The notes: generated by a model from the sequence alone, not told the origin. A stretch of 45,002 bases of DNA from Comamonas terrae (GCF_001544075.1 NZ_BCNT01000024.1:1-45002), one strand, 5' to 3'; shown: positions 34,561 through 44,377, counted from the stretch's first letter. A program made the numbers and translations.

Positions 34561-35985
34561 TCAGGCGCCGGCCTGATGCACCACGGCCTGGTCGCGCCCC
34601 CGGTGCTTGGCCTGATACAGCGCCTGATCTGCCCGCCTGAGCACATCGGTGGCGGTGGCATCGCCCAGGCCGAATACCGCGATGCCGGCACTGGCCGTCA
34701 ACACCGCGGGCACACCGCCCAGCGAAATGGGCTGGGCATGCAGGCAAAAGCGCAGCCGTTCGAACACGGCATGGCCCGCCCGGGCATCGGCCTCGTCGAG
34801 CAGCACGAGAAACTCCTCGCCGCCCAGCCGTCCCATGGCGTCATTCTCGCGCAGGCAGGCGCGCAGGAGCTCGCAAAAATGCTGGAGCGCAGCATCCCCT
34901 CCCAGGTGCCCATGGCAATCGTTGACCTGCTTGAAATGATCCAGGTCCAGCATCATGGCCGTGAAGCCGGCACCGCCCCGGTTTGCCCAAACCAGCCGCT
35001 GCGAGAGCCGGTCCAGGATCTCGGCGCGGTTCCAGCATCCGGTCAGGCTGTCGATGCGGGACAGGCGCACGATATCGGCCTCGGCCCGCTTTCGCTCCGT
35101 GATGTCCAGGCCGATGTTGATGACCCGGCCGTTGGGCATGCGTGTATTCGACCAGATCGTGCTCAGCGTCTCGCCGCTGCGGGTCAGCGGATGCCATTCC
35201 CGGAACAGCCGGCTGGGCTCTGCGCCCACTGATGCCTTCACCTGGGCCCGCACCGCCGGATCGGGATAGAACAGCGCCAGCGGTTCCGGGTGGGCATTGA
35301 CCTCCTCCATCGTCCAGCCGAAGCGGCGCTCGCATTCTTCGTTCCACAGCAGGCACTTGCCGTCGTCGCCGAACACATTCACCAGCACGGGCGCGGTCTG
35401 GAATACCGCTTCATACTGCGCCACGACCTCGCGCAGGCCATCGGCTTCCCGGTCCCTGCACGGCCGGACCAGCAGCGCATGCCGCGCAAATGCCCCCAGC
35501 GCCTGCAGCGCATGGATATAGGGCCCGGCACGCCCGGGCCTGGCGCGAAACAGCAGGGCCAGATGGCCTGCCAAGGCCCCCTCCCCCCCTCCGATCGGAT
35601 ATGCAACGCAGGCGGCTGCGCCAAACCGGGCGAACCACGGCGTCTGCGGCAGGGAAGCCGAGCGCTTTTCCAGATAAAGTGCCGCCCCGCCGCGCAGCAG
35701 TGCATGGACCGCGGCGCTGGCTGCAGCCAGGTCGCCGCGGCCGCTTACCTGGCAGCTTGTGCTGAAGACCGTCTGGACCGGAGAGTCGGCCTCGTCGTGG
35801 AAATGCGCCCAGGCGCCGTCTGCGCCCATTTCCGTGACGCAGCGCTCCACCAGCATGCCGAAGAAGCGTGCGTCGACGGAACTGGAGGCAGACATGATGC
35901 CGCCGACGGCACGCAGCACGCGCGCATCATCCACGGGCCGGTCAGCCGGAGCGCAGGGCTGGTTGCGGAGAACGGAGGCACGCAT
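34561..35985 (-). CDS. GAF/PAS-GGDEF diguanylate cyclase
   Basis: 474 aa, soluble. A GAF-like sensor region (about 35-180: FFGMLVERCVTEMGADGAWAHFHDE, FGAAACVAYPIGGG) precedes a PAS domain (about 195-310: YEAVFQTAPVLVNVFGDDGKCLLWNEECERRFGW, ending in NIGLDITERKRAE). The GGDEF domain has DSLTGCWNRAE, MMLDLDHFKQVND and active-site GGEEF at 388-392. The inhibitory RxxD (REND) lies five residues earlier, so the cyclase should be product-inhibited. The ATG at 35985 has GGAG 10 nt upstream; a downstream ATG at 35895 is possible. Divergent from map. The ligands of GAF and PAS cannot be read. Confidence 0.87.
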   Translation of the reverse strand: MRASVLRNQPCAPADRPVDDARVLRAVGGIMSASSSVDARFFGMLVERCVTEMGADGAWAHFHDEADSPVQTVFSTSCQVSGRGDLAAASAAVHALLRGGAALYLEKRSASLPQTPWFARFGAAACVAYPIGGGEGALAGHLALLFRARPGRAGPYIHALQALGAFARHALLVRPCRDREADGLREVVAQYEAVFQTAPVLVNVFGDDGKCLLWNEECERRFGWTMEEVNAHPEPLALFYPDPAVRAQVKASVGAEPSRLFREWHPLTRSGETLSTIWSNTRMPNGRVINIGLDITERKRAEADIVRLSRIDSLTGCWNRAEILDRLSQRLVWANRGGAGFTAMMLDLDHFKQVNDCHGHLGGDAALQHFCELLRACLRENDAMGRLGGEEFLVLLDEADARAGHAVFERLRFCLHAQPISLGGVPAVLTASAGIAVFGLGDATATDVLRRADQALYQAKHRGRDQAVVHQAGA

Positions 35986-36201
35986 GTTTTTATATCTCCG
36001 GCACAGGAGCGGCTGCCATGTCGCTGCGCCCTCCCGTCCCCGGCGCAATGGCTGCGATTGGCGTGGGCCTCCCGCCTTGATGGAAAAGACAGAAAACGCC
36101 CGGTCATTCTACGACCCCGGGCCCGGAAATTGCCGGGAAACGGACGCGGTTGCCTGCGGGGCCGGCACGCCGCTTTGGCGCACGATGGGATAATTGCGGG
36201 A

Positions 36202-37014
36202 ATGAGCATCACCCTGAAGAGCCCCGAAGACATCGAGCGCATGCGCGTGGCAGGCCGCTTTGCCTCGGATGTGCTGGACTACATCACGCCCCATATCAAG
36301 CCCGGCATCACCACGCAGCAGATCGACGACCTGTGCGCCGAGCGCATGGCGCAGCAAGGCACCAAGACCGCCTGCCTGGGCTACCAGCCGCCGGGCATGA
36401 CGCCCTATCCGGCCTATGTCTGCACCTCGGTCAACCATGTGGTGTGCCACGGCATTCCCAACGACAAGCCGCTCAAGAAGGGCGACATCGTCAATGTGGA
36501 CGTGACCGTCATCACCGATGACGGCTGGTTCGGCGACAACAGCCGCATGTTCATCATCGGCGAAGGCACGATTGCCGGCAAACGGCTGTGCCAGCTGACC
36601 TTCGAGGCCATGTGGAAGGGCATTCAGCAGGTCAGGCCCGGCGCCACGCTGGGCGACATCGGCCACGCCATCCAGAGCTTTGCCGAAGGCCACAACCTGT
36701 CGGTGGTGCGCGAATACTGCGGCCACGGCATCGGCAAGGTATTCCATGACGAGCCCCAGGTGCTGCACTACGGCCAGCCCGGCACCGGCGTGGTGCTCGA
36801 GGAAGGCATGGTCTTCACCATCGAACCCATGCTCAACCTGGGCAAGCGCGACATCAAGGCCATGCCCGACGGCTGGACCGTGACCACCAAGGACCGCAGC
36901 CTCTCGGCCCAGTGGGAGCTGATGATTGCCGTGACCAAGACCGGCTATGACGTGCTGACCTGGTCCGACGGCTCGCCCACGCCGCCCGACTTCATCACCG
37001 GCATCAAGACCTGA
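36202..37014 (+). CDS. map: Methionine aminopeptidase, type I
   Basis: 270 aa. Removes the initiator Met from new proteins. All five metal ligands are present: D100 (VNVDVTV), D112 (GDNSRMF), H175 (CGHGIGK), E208 (FTIEPML), E239 (QWELM). The CHGIPND segment (82-88) is also typical. One extra residue lies between the two Asp ligands compared with E. coli Map. Short, without the SH3-like N-terminal extension. It is followed within 121 bp by glnD, with two hairpins between. Confidence 0.96.
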   Translation: MSITLKSPEDIERMRVAGRFASDVLDYITPHIKPGITTQQIDDLCAERMAQQGTKTACLGYQPPGMTPYPAYVCTSVNHVVCHGIPNDKPLKKGDIVNVDVTVITDDGWFGDNSRMFIIGEGTIAGKRLCQLTFEAMWKGIQQVRPGATLGDIGHAIQSFAEGHNLSVVREYCGHGIGKVFHDEPQVLHYGQPGTGVVLEEGMVFTIEPMLNLGKRDIKAMPDGWTVTTKDRSLSAQWELMIAVTKTGYDVLTWSDGSPTPPDFITGIKT

Positions 37015-37025
37015 GGGCCCCACCC

Positions 37026-37044
37026 ATGCACCGCAGCGGTGCAT
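37026..37044 (+). repeat. Small perfect hairpin right after map
   Basis: ATGCACCGC/GCGGTGCAT arms with a single-base centre (37035), 11 bp after the map stop. It is followed 21 bp later by a true terminator, so it may serve as a 3'-end stabiliser. Confidence 0.5.
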
Positions 37045-37065
37045 ACGGGACCACCACTCCATGGA

Positions 37066-37094
37066 TATGCCGCACACTGTGCGGCATATTTTTT
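37066..37094 (+). terminator. Intrinsic terminator downstream of map
   Basis: Perfect 10-bp stem TATGCCGCAC/GTGCGGCATA (37066-37075 with 37079-37088, loop ACT), followed by six Ts (37089-37094). It ends map transcription only 41 bp before the glnD start codon, implying that glnD depends on read-through or a promoter within this gap. Confidence 0.9.
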
Positions 37095-37134
37095 GCTCGG
37101 CAAGCCGCAAACCATTCTTCTTGATCCGCAGCGC

Positions 37135-39747
37135 ATGACCTCTTCCACCTCCACGCCCACACTTGAGCAGCTGCGCGACAGCTACCGCGAAGACAAGGCC
37201 AGGCTGATCGCCCAGCTGCGCACGCCCACGCTCAGCCGCCGCAGCATCCGCGGCGTGCTACACCATTTCAGCGACCTGGCCGATGCCCTGCTGCGCGAGC
37301 TGTGGCAACGCGCGGGCATTGCGCCGCAAGCCAGCCTGCTCGCGGTCGGCGGCTTCGGCAGGGCCCAGCTGTTTCCCTATTCCGACATCGATGTGCTGAT
37401 CCTGCTGCCGGATCACCAGGATGGTGCAGACTGCACCCCTCTTCAGGGCATAGAGCAGTTCATCAGCAGCTGCTGGGATGCCGGCCTGGAGATAGGTTCC
37501 AGCGTGCGCAGCATCCACGAGAGCCTGCACGATGCCGCGCAGGACCTGACGGTGCAGACGGCCATGCTGGAGTCGCGCCTGGTCACGGGCAGCGGCGCGC
37601 TGTTCGCCGACTTCCAGTCCCGCTTCGCGGCCCAGCTCGACCCCCGGGCCTTTGTGGAAGGCAAGCTGCTGGAAATGCGCCAGCGCCACAGCAAGTACGA
37701 CTTCACTCCCTATTCGCTGGAACCCAACTGCAAGGAATCGCCGGGCGGCCTGCGCGATCTGCACACCATGCTGTGGCTGGCGCGCGCCGCCGGCTTCGGC
37801 AGCAGCTGGCGCGAGCTGGCCGACAAAGGCCTGATCACCGCCTTTGAAGAACAGCAGCTGGAGGCCAATGAATCGCTGCTGGACCTGATCCGTGCACGCC
37901 TGCACGCTGTGGCCGGCCGCCATGAGGACCGGCTGGTGTTCGACCTGCAGACGGCCGTGGCCGAGACCTTCGGCTACCGCTCCACCACGCCAGAAGGCCG
38001 CAGGCTGGCCATGCGCGCCGGCGAAACGCTGATGCGCCACTACTACTGGGCTGCCAAGGCCGTGACGCAGCTGTGCCAGATCGTGCGCATGAGCATAGAG
38101 GAGCGGCTCAGCCCCCGTTCCCACGAGCTGATTGCGCTGAACGAGCGCTTCTACGAGAAGGCCGGCACCATCGAGGTAGCCAGCGACGACCTGTACGAGC
38201 GCGAACCCCATGCCATCCTCGAGACTTTTCTGATGTACGAGCAGCACGAGGGGTTCACCGGCCTGTCCTCGCGCACGCTGCGCGCACTGTATGGCGCGCG
38301 CGATCTGATGGACGCATCCTTCCGGCGCGATCCCGTGAACCGCGCCACCTTCATGAAGATACTGCAGCAGCCGCGCGGCATCACGCATGCGATGCGGCTG
38401 ATGAACCAGACTTCGGTGCTGGGGCGCTACCTCTGGCCCTTCCGGCGCATCGTGGGCCAGATGCAGCACGACCTGTTCCATGTCTATACCGTGGACCAGC
38501 ACATCCTCATGGTGCTGCGCAATGTGCGGCGCTTCTTCATGGCCGAGCATGCGCACGAATATCCGTTCTGCTCCCAGCTGGCCGGGGGCTGGGACAAGCC
38601 CTGGATCCTGTATGTGGCCGCGCTGTTCCACGACATCGGCAAGGGCCGCGGCGGCGACCACTCCATCATCGGCGCCCTGGAGGCCAAGCGTTTCTGCCGC
38701 GCGCACGGCATTGCCAGGATGGATGCCGAGCTGATCGAATTCCTGGTGCGCGAACACCTGACCATGAGCCAGGTGGCGCAGAAGCAGGACCTGTCCGACC
38801 CCGAGGTCATCAAGGCCTTCGCCGAAAGGGTGGGCAACGAACGCTACCTGACGGCGCTGTACCTGCTCACGGTGGCCGACATCCGCGGCACCAGCCCCAA
38901 GGTCTGGAGCGCCTGGAAGGGCAAGCTGCTCGAGGACACCTACCGCCTGACGCTGCGCGTGCTGGGCGGGCGGGCGCCCGACGCGGCGGCCGAGATCGAG
39001 GCGCGCAAGCGCGAGGCGCTGGTGCAGCTGGCGCTCACGGCCCAGCCGTTCGAGTCGCACAAAAAGCTCTGGGACACGCTGGACGTCAGCTACTTCATGC
39101 GCCACGAGGCGGCCGACATTGCCTGGCACACGCGCCACCTGTCGCGCCATGTGGGCACCGACAAGCCCGTGGTGCGCGCCCGTCGCTCGCTGGCGGGAGA
39201 AGGCCTGCAGGTGCTGGTCTATGCGCCGGACCAGGCCGACCTGTTCGCGCGCATCTGCGGCTATTTCGACCGCGCGGGCTTTTCCATCCTGGACGCCCGC
39301 GTGCACACGGCCCACAACGGCCATGCACTCGATACCTTCCAGGTCGTGGCTCCGGCCATGCAGGAGCAGTACCGCGAACTCATGCACATGATCGAAAGCG
39401 ATCTGGCCCAGGTCCTGTCCCAGGGAGGGCCGCTTCCCGAGCCTTCGCGCCGCCGGCTGTCGCGCCGCGTCAAGAGCTTTCCGTTCGCGCCGCGCGTGCT
39501 GCTGCGGCCCGACGAAAAAGCCCAGCACTGGCTGCTGTCCATCTCGGCCACCGACCGCGCGGGCCTGCTCTACACCATTGCCCGCGTTCTGGCCCAGCAC
39601 CACATCAGCGTGCAGCTGGCCAAGATCAGCACTCTGGGCGAGCGCGTGGACGACACCTTTCTGATCGAAGGCGCCGAGCTGCAGGACAACCAGCGCCAGC
39701 TGCGCATAGAGACCGAGCTGCTCAAGGCCCTGTCCCTGAATCCGTAA
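37135..39747 (+). CDS. glnD: Bifunctional PII uridylyltransferase/uridylyl-removing enzyme
   Basis: 870 aa, full length. The nitrogen sensor that uridylylates PII when glutamine is low and removes UMP when glutamine is high. Nucleotidyltransferase motif [19 protein letters not shown] at 72-90. HD hydrolase motif H499-D500 in [16 protein letters not shown]. Two C-terminal ACT domains bind glutamine (from about 692, [21 protein letters not shown], and about 799, [21 protein letters not shown]). The ATG at 37135 ([14 protein letters not shown]) is used; the frame stays open into the map terminator upstream, which rules out the longer form. No PII gene is in the window. Confidence 0.95.
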   Translation: MTSSTSTPTLEQLRDSYREDKARLIAQLRTPTLSRRSIRGVLHHFSDLADALLRELWQRAGIAPQASLLAVGGFGRAQLFPYSDIDVLILLPDHQDGADCTPLQGIEQFISSCWDAGLEIGSSVRSIHESLHDAAQDLTVQTAMLESRLVTGSGALFADFQSRFAAQLDPRAFVEGKLLEMRQRHSKYDFTPYSLEPNCKESPGGLRDLHTMLWLARAAGFGSSWRELADKGLITAFEEQQLEANESLLDLIRARLHAVAGRHEDRLVFDLQTAVAETFGYRSTTPEGRRLAMRAGETLMRHYYWAAKAVTQLCQIVRMSIEERLSPRSHELIALNERFYEKAGTIEVASDDLYEREPHAILETFLMYEQHEGFTGLSSRTLRALYGARDLMDASFRRDPVNRATFMKILQQPRGITHAMRLMNQTSVLGRYLWPFRRIVGQMQHDLFHVYTVDQHILMVLRNVRRFFMAEHAHEYPFCSQLAGGWDKPWILYVAALFHDIGKGRGGDHSIIGALEAKRFCRAHGIARMDAELIEFLVREHLTMSQVAQKQDLSDPEVIKAFAERVGNERYLTALYLLTVADIRGTSPKVWSAWKGKLLEDTYRLTLRVLGGRAPDAAAEIEARKREALVQLALTAQPFESHKKLWDTLDVSYFMRHEAADIAWHTRHLSRHVGTDKPVVRARRSLAGEGLQVLVYAPDQADLFARICGYFDRAGFSILDARVHTAHNGHALDTFQVVAPAMQEQYRELMHMIESDLAQVLSQGGPLPEPSRRRLSRRVKSFPFAPRVLLRPDEKAQHWLLSISATDRAGLLYTIARVLAQHHISVQLAKISTLGERVDDTFLIEGAELQDNQRQLRIETELLKALSLNP

Positions 39748-39831
39748 GCGAAAGCCTGCTACGGCCCGCGCCGACTCCATTTTCGATAGCAGATACCGCT
39801 TTACCGGCAAGGGATAAAGTCTTTTTTTGAT

Positions 39832-39865
39832 AAAAAAGGCCGCCACCCGTTCCCGGGCAGCGGCC
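39832..39865 (-). terminator. Intrinsic terminator downstream of the first NCS2 permease
   Basis: Stem GGCCGC-TG-CCC/GGG-TG-GCGGCC with two wobble pairs (39838-39848 with 39855-39865), then six Ts on the minus strand (39837-39832). It lies 50 bp after the permease stop. Confidence 0.85.
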
Positions 39866-39915
39866 GAATACGCGGCGGGATCCGAGCCCCGCCACGCGCA
39901 CCTTGAAGCTCTTTC

Positions 39916-41403
39916 TCAATGGCCGTGCGCGGCCGCCGCAAGAATGGGCACTTCCTTGCCATCCTTGTCGTAGATCCTGCCGTTCTCCACGCGGTCGCCG
40001 TCGGCCAGCGCCTTGATGACGGAGGCGCTCAGAATGCGCTCCGATCCCGCCTCGAACACCGAGGGCTGCTCGGGATTGCCCGCCCTGAAGTGGTTGAACG
40101 CCAGGTTCAACAGCATCACGGTCACCGTGGTCGAGCTGATGCCCGAATGGAACATCGTCGCGAACCAGGCCGGGAAGTGGTGATAGAAATCGGGCTTGAC
40201 CATGGGCAGCATGCCCATGCCGATGGAAGCGGCCACGATGATCAGATTCATGTTGTTGTGGTAGTCCACCTTGGCCAGCGTGCGGATGCCGCTGGCCGCC
40301 ACGGTGCCGAACAGCACCAGGCCGGCGCCCCCCAGCACGGCCGAGGGCACGCAGGCCACCAGCCGCCCGATGACGGGCAGCAGGCCGAAGGCGATCAGGA
40401 TCAGGCCGCTGCAGGCCACCACATAGCGGCTCTTGATGCCCGTCACGGCCACCAGGCCCACGTTCTGGGCAAACGCGCTTTGCGTGAACGAACCGAAGAA
40501 CGGCGCCACGGCGCTGGACAGCATGTCGGCGCGCAGCCCGTCGGCCAGGCGGCGGGAATCCACACGCGTGCCAACGATGTCGCCCACGGCCAGGATGTCG
40601 GCCGAGGTCTCCACCAGCGTGACCAGGATCACGATGGACATGGAAATGGTGGCCGCCACGCTGAAGGTGGGCCAGCCGAAATGCAGCGGCATGGGAACGG
40701 CAAACCAGGGGCCGCTGCCCACGACCGAGAAGTCGGCCTTGCCGATCAGCGCCGCGAAGACCGTGCCCAGCACGATGGCCAGCAGGATCGACAGGCGCGA
40801 GATCATGGCGCTGCCGACCTTGCTCAGCGCCAGCACGATGACCAGCGACAGGCCGGCCAGGCCGATATTGCCCATGCTGCCGTAGTCGGCGGCCTGGCTG
40901 TCGCCGCCCATGGCCCAGTGCGCGGCCACCGGCATCAGCGACATGCCGATGATGGTGATCACGCAGCCATTGACCAGCGGCGGAAAAAAGCGCGTGAGCT
41001 TGGAAAACACCGGGGCGATCACCAACCCCAGCAGGGAGGCCAGGATCACCGCCCCCAGCACGCCCTGCATGCCGCCGCCGGTATGCAGAATGCTGATCAT
41101 CGTGGCCACGCCCGAGAACGACACGCCCTGCACCAGCGGCAGGCGCGAGCCGAAGAACGGAACGCCCAGCGTCTGCAGCAAGGTGGCCAGGCCGCCCATG
41201 AACAGGCAGGCCGTGATGAGCAGGCCCGTATCCGCGGCCGACATGCCTGCGGCATTGGCCATGACCAGCGGCACCGCCACGATGCCGCCATACATGGTCA
41301 GCACGTGCTGGAATCCGTAAAGCACGTTGGCGGTCAGGCCCAGCTTTTCGTCCTCGGGGCGGATCGCCGCAATTGCCGGTGATGCGTCATTCTTCTTTTC
41401 CAT
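39916..41403 (-). CDS. NCS2 family purine (xanthine/urate type) permease, copy 1
   Basis: 495 aa, about 12-14 transmembrane helices. Nucleobase:cation symporter-2 family, proton-coupled uptake of purines. Signature regions: GFQHVLTMYGGIVAVPLV near the N-terminus, LPLVQGVSFSGVATM, and the NCS2 motif FAQNVGLVAVTGIKSRYV. The Gln-Asn-x-Gly there, together with the VETSADILAVGDIVG Glu, lines the substrate site in characterised members. The pattern fits the xanthine/uric acid branch more than uracil. The ATG at 41403 has AAGGAG 6 nt before it. About 65% identical by eye to the next gene, with which it forms a tandem pair. Confidence 0.9.
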   Translation of the reverse strand: MEKKNDASPAIAAIRPEDEKLGLTANVLYGFQHVLTMYGGIVAVPLVMANAAGMSAADTGLLITACLFMGGLATLLQTLGVPFFGSRLPLVQGVSFSGVATMISILHTGGGMQGVLGAVILASLLGLVIAPVFSKLTRFFPPLVNGCVITIIGMSLMPVAAHWAMGGDSQAADYGSMGNIGLAGLSLVIVLALSKVGSAMISRLSILLAIVLGTVFAALIGKADFSVVGSGPWFAVPMPLHFGWPTFSVAATISMSIVILVTLVETSADILAVGDIVGTRVDSRRLADGLRADMLSSAVAPFFGSFTQSAFAQNVGLVAVTGIKSRYVVACSGLILIAFGLLPVIGRLVACVPSAVLGGAGLVLFGTVAASGIRTLAKVDYHNNMNLIIVAASIGMGMLPMVKPDFYHHFPAWFATMFHSGISSTTVTVMLLNLAFNHFRAGNPEQPSVFEAGSERILSASVIKALADGDRVENGRIYDKDGKEVPILAAAAHGH

Positions 41404-41786
41404 GCGTGTCTCCTTGTCTCGTCTGTTCTGCCGGAGAGCTGGAAGAGAGCCAGGGCCTGCACGGTACCGGCAGCCGGGCGCCCTGCTCCGCCTGCAGCCA
41501 TCCTCCCTGCCCTGGATCCAGCTCCGCCGGGAAGGGCCGGCCCGGCCCATGACTGCCGATGCCCATGCCTTGTCGCGCGGAAGCGTTCACTCTACCGGGG
41601 CGGTTTCGCTGCGACATCCAGGCAGCCGTATACAGGCAATCGCGGGTTCGGTATAGAACGCCCCAAAGGGCTGGCCGCAGCAGTTGCCGGAGAAGGGCGC
41701 AAAAAAAAACCGCTGCCCATTGCGGGGCAGCGGCGGAATTCACGACGGAGCCATGGGCCCCACCGCGCGCACTTTCAAAGGACTCC
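41404..41786 (-). promoter_or_regulatory. Intergenic region between the two permease genes
   Basis: 383 bp with no gene. From right to left it holds the terminator of permease copy 2 (41701-41733), then the leader of copy 1. A CTGTATACGG element (41626-41635, minus strand) shares the GTATAC core with the operator-like palindrome ahead of copy 2. No convincing -35/-10 pair is visible. Confidence 0.45.
41701..41733 (-). terminator. Intrinsic terminator downstream of the second NCS2 permease
   Basis: Perfect 9-bp stem CCGCTGCCC/GGGCAGCGG (41710-41718 with 41725-41733, loop of 6), followed by nine Ts on the minus strand (41709-41701). It lies 53 bp past the permease stop. Confidence 0.92.
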
Positions 41787-43277
41787 TCAGTGGCTGTGAG
41801 CCGCCGCTGCGGGAAGAATCGGAATCTCGTTGCCGTCCTTGTCGTAGAGCTTGCCGTTCTCGACACGGTCGCCGTCGGCCAGGGCTTCGAGCACGGACTG
41901 GCTCAGTGCGCGGCCGTAGCCGGCTTCGAACACGGAGGGCTGATCGGAATTGCCTTGCTTGAAATGGTTGAACACCAGGTTCAGCACCACGGCCACCAGG
42001 GCAGTTGCGCTGATGCCCGAATGGAAGATGGTGGCGAACCAGCTGGGGAACTGCTCGTAGAACTTGGGCGCCACCACCGGCAGCAGGCCGGCGCCCACCG
42101 AAGTGGCCACGATGATCAGGTTCATGTTGTTGGTGTATTCCACCTTGGCCAGGGTGCGGATGCCGCTGGCTGCCACGGTGCCGAACAGCACCAGGCCCGC
42201 GCCGCCCAGCACGGAGGGAGGCACGCAGGCCACGATGCGGCCCATCACGGGCAGCACGCCGAACACGATCAGGATCAGACCGCTGAAAGCCACTACGAAG
42301 CGGCTCTTGATGCCGGTCACGGCCACCAGGCCCACGTTCTGGGCAAAGGCGCTCTGCGTGAAGCCGCCGAAGATGGGAGCGATGATGCTGGAGAGCATGT
42401 CGGCGCGCAGGCCGTTGCCCAGGCGGCGGCCGTCGACGGGACTGCCCACGATCTCACCCACGGCCAGCACGTCGGCCGAGGTCTCCACCAGGATCACCAG
42501 GATCACGATGAACATGGAAATCGTGGCAGCCATGTCGAATACGGGCCAGCCGAAATGCAGCGGCGCAGGCACGGCCACGATGGGGCCGTTGAACACCTGC
42601 GAAAAATCGGCCTTGCCCAGGAACACGGCAGTCACCGTGCCCACCACGATGGCCACCAGGATCGACAGGCGCGACAGCGTGGCATTGCCCAGCTTGCTGA
42701 ACAGCAGCACCATGAACAGCGACAACCCGGCCAGCCCCACATTGCCCATGCTGCCGTAGTCGGCCGCCTTGGCATTGCCGCCCATGGCCCAGTGCGCGGC
42801 CACCGGCATCAGCGACATGCCGATCACGGTGATCACGCAGCCATTGACCAGTGGCGGAAAGAATTTGGTGATGCGCGAAAAGACCGGGGCGATGATCAGA
42901 CCCAGTATGGAGGCATACATGACGGCGCCCAGCACCCCGCCGATGCCGCCGCCGGTATGCAGAATGCTGACCATGGTGGCCACGCCGGCGAACGACACGC
43001 CCTGCACCAGCGGCAGGCGGCAGCCGAAGAACGGAAGGCCCAGCGTCTGCAGCAAGGTGGCCACTCCACCCATGAACAGGCAGGCCGTCACCAGCAGGCC
43101 GGCGTCGGCTGCCGACATGCCCGCTGCCTCCGCAACAATCAGGGGCACGGCCACGATGCCGCCGTACATGGTCAGCACGTGCTGCAGGCCATACATCAGA
43201 TTGGCCCCGATGCCCAGGTTCTCGTCCTCGGGTCTCTGCTGTGCAGAACCCATCGATGCTGCGGAGTGATCCTTCAT
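41787..43277 (-). CDS. NCS2 family purine (xanthine/urate type) permease, copy 2
   Basis: 496 aa, polytopic membrane protein of the same NCS2 branch as its neighbour: LPLVQGVSFAGVATM, VETSADVLAVGEIVG, FAQNVGLVAVTGIKSRF. Like copy 1 it has a distinctive C-terminal tail reading SVFEAG..., ALADGDRVENGKLYDKDGNEIPIL and a His-containing end. The ATG at 43277 has AAGGAG 6 nt upstream. A sigma-70-like promoter with a palindromic operator lies 340 bp upstream, giving a leader of about 330 nt. It has its own terminator before copy 1, so the two genes can be regulated separately. Confidence 0.9.
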   Translation of the reverse strand: MKDHSAASMGSAQQRPEDENLGIGANLMYGLQHVLTMYGGIVAVPLIVAEAAGMSAADAGLLVTACLFMGGVATLLQTLGLPFFGCRLPLVQGVSFAGVATMVSILHTGGGIGGVLGAVMYASILGLIIAPVFSRITKFFPPLVNGCVITVIGMSLMPVAAHWAMGGNAKAADYGSMGNVGLAGLSLFMVLLFSKLGNATLSRLSILVAIVVGTVTAVFLGKADFSQVFNGPIVAVPAPLHFGWPVFDMAATISMFIVILVILVETSADVLAVGEIVGSPVDGRRLGNGLRADMLSSIIAPIFGGFTQSAFAQNVGLVAVTGIKSRFVVAFSGLILIVFGVLPVMGRIVACVPPSVLGGAGLVLFGTVAASGIRTLAKVEYTNNMNLIIVATSVGAGLLPVVAPKFYEQFPSWFATIFHSGISATALVAVVLNLVFNHFKQGNSDQPSVFEAGYGRALSQSVLEALADGDRVENGKLYDKDGNEIPILPAAAAHSH

Positions 43278-43778
43278 CGCTGTCTCCTTGTCTTTCCAAC
43301 TCTCAAGGGCTCTTGGGCCCCTTGTTCCTTGAATATCCGACGCGCGCGCCAATCGGCCCGAGCTTGCAACCAAGCGCAGTCCGACCGGCAAGCGCCCCCA
43401 CGTCTGCCGAAATATGTCTTTTGGAATCAGCCGCCTGGGCATGACCCCAGCAGAGAGAACGACTCTCCCACGACCCGGCAGACTGTTCTCGTCTGCTCCA
43501 TGCAGCCTGAAGGAATGGAATGCTTCCCCATTCCCTCACGCTATCGCAGCCATGCCAGTATCGACATGATGGGCACGACTGTACGTCGCAATGGTACAAA
43601 AATTGTCTACAGTTTTGTATACAAAGAGCTGACTATAAAGGTCAAAATTACCCTTGCGGGGACCATGTTCCTGAAAGCAGCGGCAATGCCCGGCGCCGCT
43701 TGCGCGCATGTCGGGCCGTGGCCAGGGCACCGGGGAAACCGGACACTCCCGTCCCAGCCCCTTCTGCGCAGTCAGCCT
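43278..43778 (-). other. Long intergenic region: leader of permease copy 2
   Basis: 501 bp with no convincing gene. On the minus strand it holds a promoter with palindromic operator (43603-43645) and a leader of about 330 nt. Visible hairpins in the leader include GCAGAC/GTCTGC (about 43480-43500), GGAATG/CATTCC (about 43510-43530) and CAAGGG/CCCTTG (about 43300-43325). Whether the leader is a riboswitch (purine or xanthine) cannot be decided by eye. The part nearest def (43650-43778) shows nothing else. Confidence 0.45.
43603..43645 (-). promoter_or_regulatory. Promoter with palindromic operator ahead of permease copy 2
   Basis: On the minus strand TTGACC (43645-43640) and TATACA (43621-43616) are separated by 18 bp, a good sigma-70 pair. 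The -10 lies inside the perfect 12-bp palindrome TTTGTATACAAA (43614-43625). A near-copy TTGTCTACAG (43603-43612) covers the expected start site. The TTGTATACAA form fits the operator type of FadR/GntR repressors, so repression of the permease is likely. Confidence 0.65.
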
Positions 43779-44318
43779 TCAGTCATCTTCGGCAGCACTG
43801 ATGCCCGGAAACAGCACCTCGGTGAAGCCGAACTGCGTGAAGTCGCGCATCCGCATGGGGTAAAGCTTGCCCCACAGGTGGTCGCACTCGTGCTGCACCA
43901 CGCGCGCATGAAAGCCATCGACCGTACGGTCGATGGCTTCGCCCCAGACATCGAAGCCGGTGTAGCGCACCCGGCCCCAGCGCGGCACCATGCCGCGCAT
44001 GCCCGGCACCGACAGGCAGCCCTCCCAGTCCAGTTGCTCTTCGTCTCCCAGGGGCGTGACGACCGGGTTGATCAATACCGTGCGGGGCACGACAGGAGCC
44101 TGCGGATACCGGGGATTGGGCTGCCCCGAGCCGAATACCACCATCTGCAGGTCCACGCCGATCTGTGGGGCCGCCAGACCCGCGCCGTTGGCTGCATGCA
44201 TGGTGTCCAGCAAGTCGGTGAGCAGCAGATGCAGTTCGTCGGTATCGAATTGCGTGACAGGCTGGGCGATGCGCAGCAGGCGCGGATCGCCCATCTTCAG
44301 GATGGCGCGGACAGTCAT
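43779..44318 (-). CDS. def: Peptide deformylase
   Basis: 179 aa. Removes the formyl group from N-terminal formyl-Met. All three PDF motifs are intact: [10 protein letters not shown] (45-54), EGCLSVP (99-105, metal ligand C101) and QHECDHL (142-148, metal ligands H143 and H147, catalytic E144). Starts [15 protein letters not shown], the normal N-terminus. Not next to fmt as in many bacteria, so this may be one of several deformylases. A 24-bp perfect palindrome lies 60-83 bp upstream of the start. Confidence 0.95.
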   Translation of the reverse strand: MTVRAILKMGDPRLLRIAQPVTQFDTDELHLLLTDLLDTMHAANGAGLAAPQIGVDLQMVVFGSGQPNPRYPQAPVVPRTVLINPVVTPLGDEEQLDWEGCLSVPGMRGMVPRWGRVRYTGFDVWGEAIDRTVDGFHARVVQHECDHLWGKLYPMRMRDFTQFGFTEVLFPGISAAEDD

Positions 44319-44377
44319 GGTGAATCAGAAGCGGGCCCGGGCCCGACAGACACTGCATGGAACAGAGGGGGAGAAAT

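Noticed and set aside
36120..36135. CCCGG-N6-CCGGG dyad upstream of map as a regulatory hairpin
   Set aside because: Only five base pairs in very GC-rich DNA, with no T run; expected by chance.
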